A DNA stretch of 64,000 nucleotides. Origin: JAFDYH01 sp049840875 (GTDB lineage Bacteria; Bacteroidota; Bacteroidia; Chitinophagales; Chitinophagaceae). Location: positions 186,001 to 250,000 of the forward strand of contig JASGJE010000006.1 of assembly GCA_049840875.1 (NCBI GenBank). Direction: 5' to 3'. The stretch's first letter is position 1; the number at the start of each line of letters is the position of its first letter. Position numbers and translations under genes: made by a program. The notes beneath the pieces were generated by a model. That model saw only the letters and a list, made by a program, of their open reading frames with translations, did no database searches and was not told the DNA's origin. Shown piece after piece: positions 60,131-64,000 of this stretch.

Positions 60131-60809
60131 ATGCAGCGACAACTGGTAATAACAGAAGACGGTTCACATACCATCGCTATTCCGGAAAGTAATATAACCT
60201 ATCACTCAATGCACGGCGCCATACAGGAGTCGATGCATGTTTTTATTGAAGCTGGTTTTAAATTCCGGACAGAGATGCCAGATAAGCCCGATCAGTTAAA
60301 TGTATTGGAATTTGGTTTTGGAACGGGGCTGAATGCATTGCTGACTTTAATTGAATCAATCAAAACACGGCAACACATTCATTATACCGCTATAGAATCA
60401 TTTCCGCTCACCATTGAAGAATCAGGCCAACTAAATTATTGTGCTCTGCTTCATCGCATGGATCTGCAAAGCGTCTTCGATAAAATGCATAGCTGCGATT
60501 GGGAAAAACATGAAGTAATAACTTCTTCATTTGAATTATTCAAAACCAAATCCCCTGTACCTGAATTGAAATCCAACAATCTCTTTGATATCATTTATTT
60601 CGACGCATTTGATCCGGCAACCCAGCCTGAATTATGGACAAGCGAAATCTTTTCTGATTTATATAAGATGATGAGCAACAATGGTGTCTTTGTCACTTAT
60701 TCAAGCAAAGGAGATGTACGAAGAGCTTTGAAAGCAGACTAGCTTTACCGTAACAAAAATTCCCGGACCAAAAGGAAAACGGGAGATAACGAGAGCAATA
60801 AAGCAATAG
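60131..60809 (+). pseudogene. mnmD: tRNA 5-methylaminomethyl-2-thiouridine methyltransferase MnmD, frameshifted at C-terminus
   Basis: The intact frame gives 203 residues (to 60742) with MnmD/DUF752 features: LNVLEFGFGTGLNALLTLIES as the SAM-binding loop, TAIESFPLT, IIYFDAFDPATQPELWT and VFVTYSSKGDVRRALKAD. It then stops abruptly at TAG. In the +1 frame directly after (60744-60809) the sequence reads FTVTKIPGPKGKREITRAIKQ and stops, which is the normal family end. Removing one A near 60738 would restore ALKAASFTVTK. MnmD methylates the wobble base of several tRNAs. The loss is a short C-terminal segment, so function may be reduced or the shift may be a sequencing error. Confidence 0.85.
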
Positions 60810-60818
60810 TTAGAACTT

Positions 60819-63723
60819 TCATTTCTCCCAGGCCGATCCTCTTATTTCTTTTCTGTGTTGCATATCATTGTCCGGTATTACGACAGCCACCCATGGCGTT
60901 TCTTTGTCGGAAATTTTGCAACGCCATTCTATTACAGACTCTGAGTTTTGTTTCAACACTACATTTTTTCGAATGTCTGTCAACGTAAGATTGTCTGTAC
61001 GTAAAACAAAGTGATGAGCACCGTTCCCTTTCGCTCTTAGCTGGATTACTATTTCGTTTTTCGAAGAATTTATTTTACTTAATTCATAACCCAATAAATT
61101 GTTTGATCTAAAATCCAATTGATAGTTCTGCCCTGGTAAAAAAATTTGCAATGTTTCAACTCCATTGCTTTTTGCAGTGTATTTTCCTTCCGGTAATTCA
61201 ATCCGGAATTGACCGGTGTTATCGGGTGCAGCAATTATCGTTTCACCGGTAATCGTTTCTTTAAATTCAATTGGCGCATCAGCTACGCCGTTTACTATAG
61301 CAGAACCAAAAAGATCTTTTAATAACCAGATCCATCGTGTAACAGGATGAACCCATATCTCTTTATACGTCCATGTATTTTGCACCGGCCAGTATGGAGC
61401 ATCATCTTCGCCACGACTTTGAATACCTACCGGTAAAGCGCCAACGATATCACCAGAAGACGGTGTGTAAAGAGGCGCAAAGTCATGCCCTTCTCCCCAC
61501 ATTGTACTTTGCGAAAATGGGTTTTTACCAATAATCCACTCCAACTGGTGTTCTGATAATTGCGCTGATTCCAGATCACCACGTAAGTTCGCGGCGCTTT
61601 CCAATGATTGAGCTTGTGGTAATATCGTTCCAAAGTGTCCACGATAATCCATCCACACCGGAAATAAACGCAAATAATGTCCCTTACCTAACGGTACGCC
61701 ATTTAGTACTTGTTTACGAAATGATTCTTTACGACTTTCTGGTACGTGCAGGTATTCGCTATCAGTATAAACTGAAGCTGGAAGAACATTATAAGGCGCA
61801 GTATATTTCGAAATGGTTTTGATGTACTCTGAATAAAGAGTAACCGCAGCATACCACTTCATCCAATCGGGATGGTTGGGAAAAGCATCACACAGTGCTG
61901 TCAGCGCTAATGTAGCGCCTTGTTCACGTCCGCGATGGCAATAATGAAGCAAGCGGTTTTTAGATGTAGTAGTGTAATAAAAGCCCGTCAAAGGAACATC
62001 CCAATCTGTTTTCTGCCGCTGTTGCGCATTCACGATTAATGATGCAAGCTCCGTTGCCTTATCAGCATATTGCTGGTCGTTGGTTATCTTCCATAGGTCA
62101 ATTGCTGCGATAATAGCTTGCTCTGCCAATTCATGTTCTACATTGTCCGAATCAAACGATCCTCTCCATATTTCCTGTGATGGTTTGATGGATGACATTC
62201 CTTCGAGTGCAAACTTCCAATCTGCTTTTGCCATCTTTAATGCATAATCTGCAAGTCGCGGATCGGATGATTTAAACACACGAGATGCAATTGCTTCAAC
62301 AGCGGCCGATTCAAAATTTGTCATCGGGCTATTACGGGCTGTGGAAGTAATGTCATCGAAATCACCAATGATATTATTCGTTCTTCTGCTGCTGATAGAG
62401 CCGCCATTTCTGAAACCATCACCAAAACTTGTTTTCAATACCCAATCCAACCCCCATTTTGCCTCTTCCAGCAAACGGTCATACAAAGCCTTCTTATCGT
62501 TCCTGTTTTTTAATTTTTCAGCAAAGATTAATAGAGCATACGTTATCTCACCTGTATTTTCAAGACCTTGGGTAAGATCACCCGCATCATGCCATCCGCC
62601 ATTTATGATCATTCGCTTATCACCATGAACGCAGGTTCCAATCCTGGTGACATTTTCCATGCACTCCCGGAATATCTATACCACATCGTTCAGCATAAAA
62701 AAAGTTGAGGGCTTTCCAGATCGACTCTTCCCAAACGTCTGCACCAATATGAAATGGCTCTGTGGAAACAGACCCAGCTTGTACAATATAATTTCCCGGT
62801 TTTCTTATTTCACTAAAGTCCATCACTTGAAAAGCGCCGATATGTGAACTGACCGTTTCAATTGATTTTTTCAGAACAACCTCACCATTATCCTGGTTGA
62901 TCAAATTGAACTCTGTCGCGTCTATGTTATTAGCTATTGCATTTTTTACTGCACCTGTTTGATAACCGGCATGGCTATACGAAATTCTTCCCGGCCATAC
63001 ATTCCAGCCTTCTGTTTTATCGGGCTCTACCTTTTCCAGGTCGAGTTGATCAAAATAAAACTGGATAGTATCAGCTTCATCGGGTGTATTTCCTGATAAA
63101 CCATATGACATTTCAAATGCTGTAACCTTGTCTCGCGCCACATTACCGATTTCCCATACCACATGATTCCATTCATGATTTCTTAAAATCAATGATGTTT
63201 CTCCTTCCTGGCCAAATAGCGCCGGTAGTTTTATTGATCCATCATTATACAGGCGAAAGTCGAGGGCAGTTGTATAAAATCCGGGCAGGTTTGGAAAAAT
63301 CCAGATGGATATGCGATTAAATTTCGACCAGTCTTCATTATCAAAAATGCGGCGAAGACCTGATCTTCCCCATCCTCTTCCACTTTTCGGGGCAACGCCT
63401 GGCAATCGTGTTGGTGTTGTCATTAAAAGAGATTGATTACCGCTGTATACTTTTTCTTTTGTTAGTTTGAGATCGGCAACCGAACCACTTGAGTCAACTA
63501 TTTTAATCACTTTTCTTGCATCTACTACCTCGCCGCCAGCCGTTGTAAATGAATGCCAGTGATCCAGATTTTCCATACCATCAAGCGGTTTACTGTCGAG
63601 CACTTTTTTATTCAACCAGCGATAGGATGCTGATTCTTTGAAGTCAGCGTTCAACGGCTCACGGTTCGAATTGAAGCTTAATAAACAAATTGTGATTGCA
63701 CCAATAAAGATCTGGTATCTCAT
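60819..63723 (-). pseudogene. Glycoside hydrolase family 9 with N-terminal Ig-like domain, frameshifted
   Basis: Two frames overlap. 62620-63723 (367 residues) has a signal peptide, a carbohydrate-binding-like region (about 40-250), a CelD_N-type Ig-like domain (about 245-325: GRISYSHAGYQTGAVKNAIANN, FQVMDFSEIRKPGNYIVQ) and the start of the GH9 domain ending CGIDIPGVHGKCHQDW. 60819-62660 (613 residues) continues with INGGWHDAGDLTQG, which holds the GH9 aspartates, and later PYWPVQNTWTYKEIWVHPVTRW. Deleting one A of the plus-strand pair at 62628-62629 joins them as CHQDWNLRHGDKRMIINGG. The fused product would be about 967 residues, an exported beta-glucanase or cellulase. Confidence 0.87.
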
Positions 63724-63818
63724 TTGCGAGTGAGTTGAAGATTAAATAAATTAAATGAGAATTTTCCAATGCTATTGGAGAATCCGGGGCAAGTATATAT
63801 TAATTTTCAAAGGCAGGT

Positions 63819-64000
63819 TTAATCAATACTCCAACTCATTCCTCCGCCTTTCTCATCTTTTAATGAGATTCCCAGTACCGCCAGTTGGTTTCTTATCTTA
63901 TCAGAAGTAGTAAAATCTTTTTTCAGTTTTGCGTTCTTTCGTATTTCAATCAGCAAATCCATTACACCCTTCAGCTTGTCATTATCGGCTTCGGTAATAC
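63819..64000 (-). CDS. cysS: Cysteinyl-tRNA synthetase, C-terminal end (partial)
   Basis: About 60 residues at the window end, read on the minus strand, continuing beyond 64000. The sequence VMDLLIEIRKNAKLKKDF, then TTSDKIRNQLAVLGISLKDEKGGGMSW, is the standard CysS tail (RKQARANKDFATSDQIRDRL-like). CysS charges tRNA-Cys. The stop codon is at 63819-63821. Only the C-terminus is visible. Confidence 0.88.
   Translation of the reverse strand, partial: ITEADNDKLKGVMDLLIEIRKNAKLKKDFTTSDKIRNQLAVLGISLKDEKGGGMSWSID

Noticed and set aside
60700..62660. Programmed ribosomal frameshifting as an explanation for mnmD and GH9
   Set aside because: No slippery heptamer followed by a hairpin was seen at either site, and both families are normally encoded in one frame.
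1..64000. CRISPR arrays, insertion sequences, phage or integrative elements
   Set aside because: No regular repeat-spacer pattern, transposase, integrase or att-like repeats were found on either strand.

Overview
The window looks like chromosomal core sequence from a member of the Bacteroidota, most likely a Chitinophagaceae-type bacterium. Evidence: gliding genes gldC, gldD and gldE; secreted proteins with type IX secretion (T9SS) C-terminal sorting domains; lineage families DUF6089, DUF4290, DUF5606, DUF3109 and DUF6970; an S46 dipeptidyl-peptidase; and promoters of the Bacteroidetes type (TTTG, 19-20 bases, TANNTTTG). No rRNA, tRNA, CRISPR array, insertion sequence, prophage or integrase was seen.

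Layout. 1-12249 is entirely on the minus strand: two OmpH/Skp chaperones, BamA, UppS, a DUF6089 barrel, NAD kinase, a second small Omp85-type protein, a CBS protein, a hydrolase, CvpA, a YqeY-like protein, GldC and a glycosyltransferase. This is an outer-membrane assembly and envelope block. 12544-21346 is mostly plus: a T9SS cargo protein, DUF4290, MurA, a GNAT enzyme, DNA polymerase III delta', RicT/PSP1 and phosphatidylserine decarboxylase. 21382-24037 (minus) holds a histidine kinase/response regulator pair and two unknown proteins. 24421-29195 (plus) holds ComEC, PurH and a DMT transporter. 29150-37772 (mostly minus) holds a deacetylase-like protein, a thioredoxin/TPR protein, a LutB-like Fe-S protein, DUF3109, GldD, GldE, SSB and an OmpA-family lipoprotein. 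38046-41155 includes a GH25 lysozyme and a metal-homeostasis group (MerC-like protein, SCO, Fur/Zur). 41525-44054 (minus) has an M3 peptidase and DUF5606. 44231-49203 (plus) is an envelope-stress-like cassette: an outer-membrane receptor, an ECF sigma factor, a putative anti-sigma factor and two small Spy/CpxP-like proteins. It is followed by two T9SS cargo proteins, ObgE, the S46 peptidase and a dipeptide epimerase. The end holds glycerate kinase, an AlkA-type glycosylase, MnmD, a GH9 cellulase and the 3' end of cysS.

Strongest observations. (1) MnmD and the neighbouring GH9 cellulase are each broken by an apparent one-base frameshift, about 1.9 kb apart. (2) A 9-1-9 Fur/Zur-type palindrome lies inside a well-formed promoter of the MerC-like gene, beside the Fur-family gene. 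(3) A gene-free gap at 36584-36905 holds a long inverted repeat, terminator-like hairpins and a 43-codon reading frame below usual ORF cut-offs. (4) MurA has Asp instead of the fosfomycin-target Cys. (5) One GT4-like glycosyltransferase lacks both glutamates of the E-x7-E motif. No clearly new multi-gene defence or mobile system was found. The ECF sigma cassette is the least-explained multi-gene unit.
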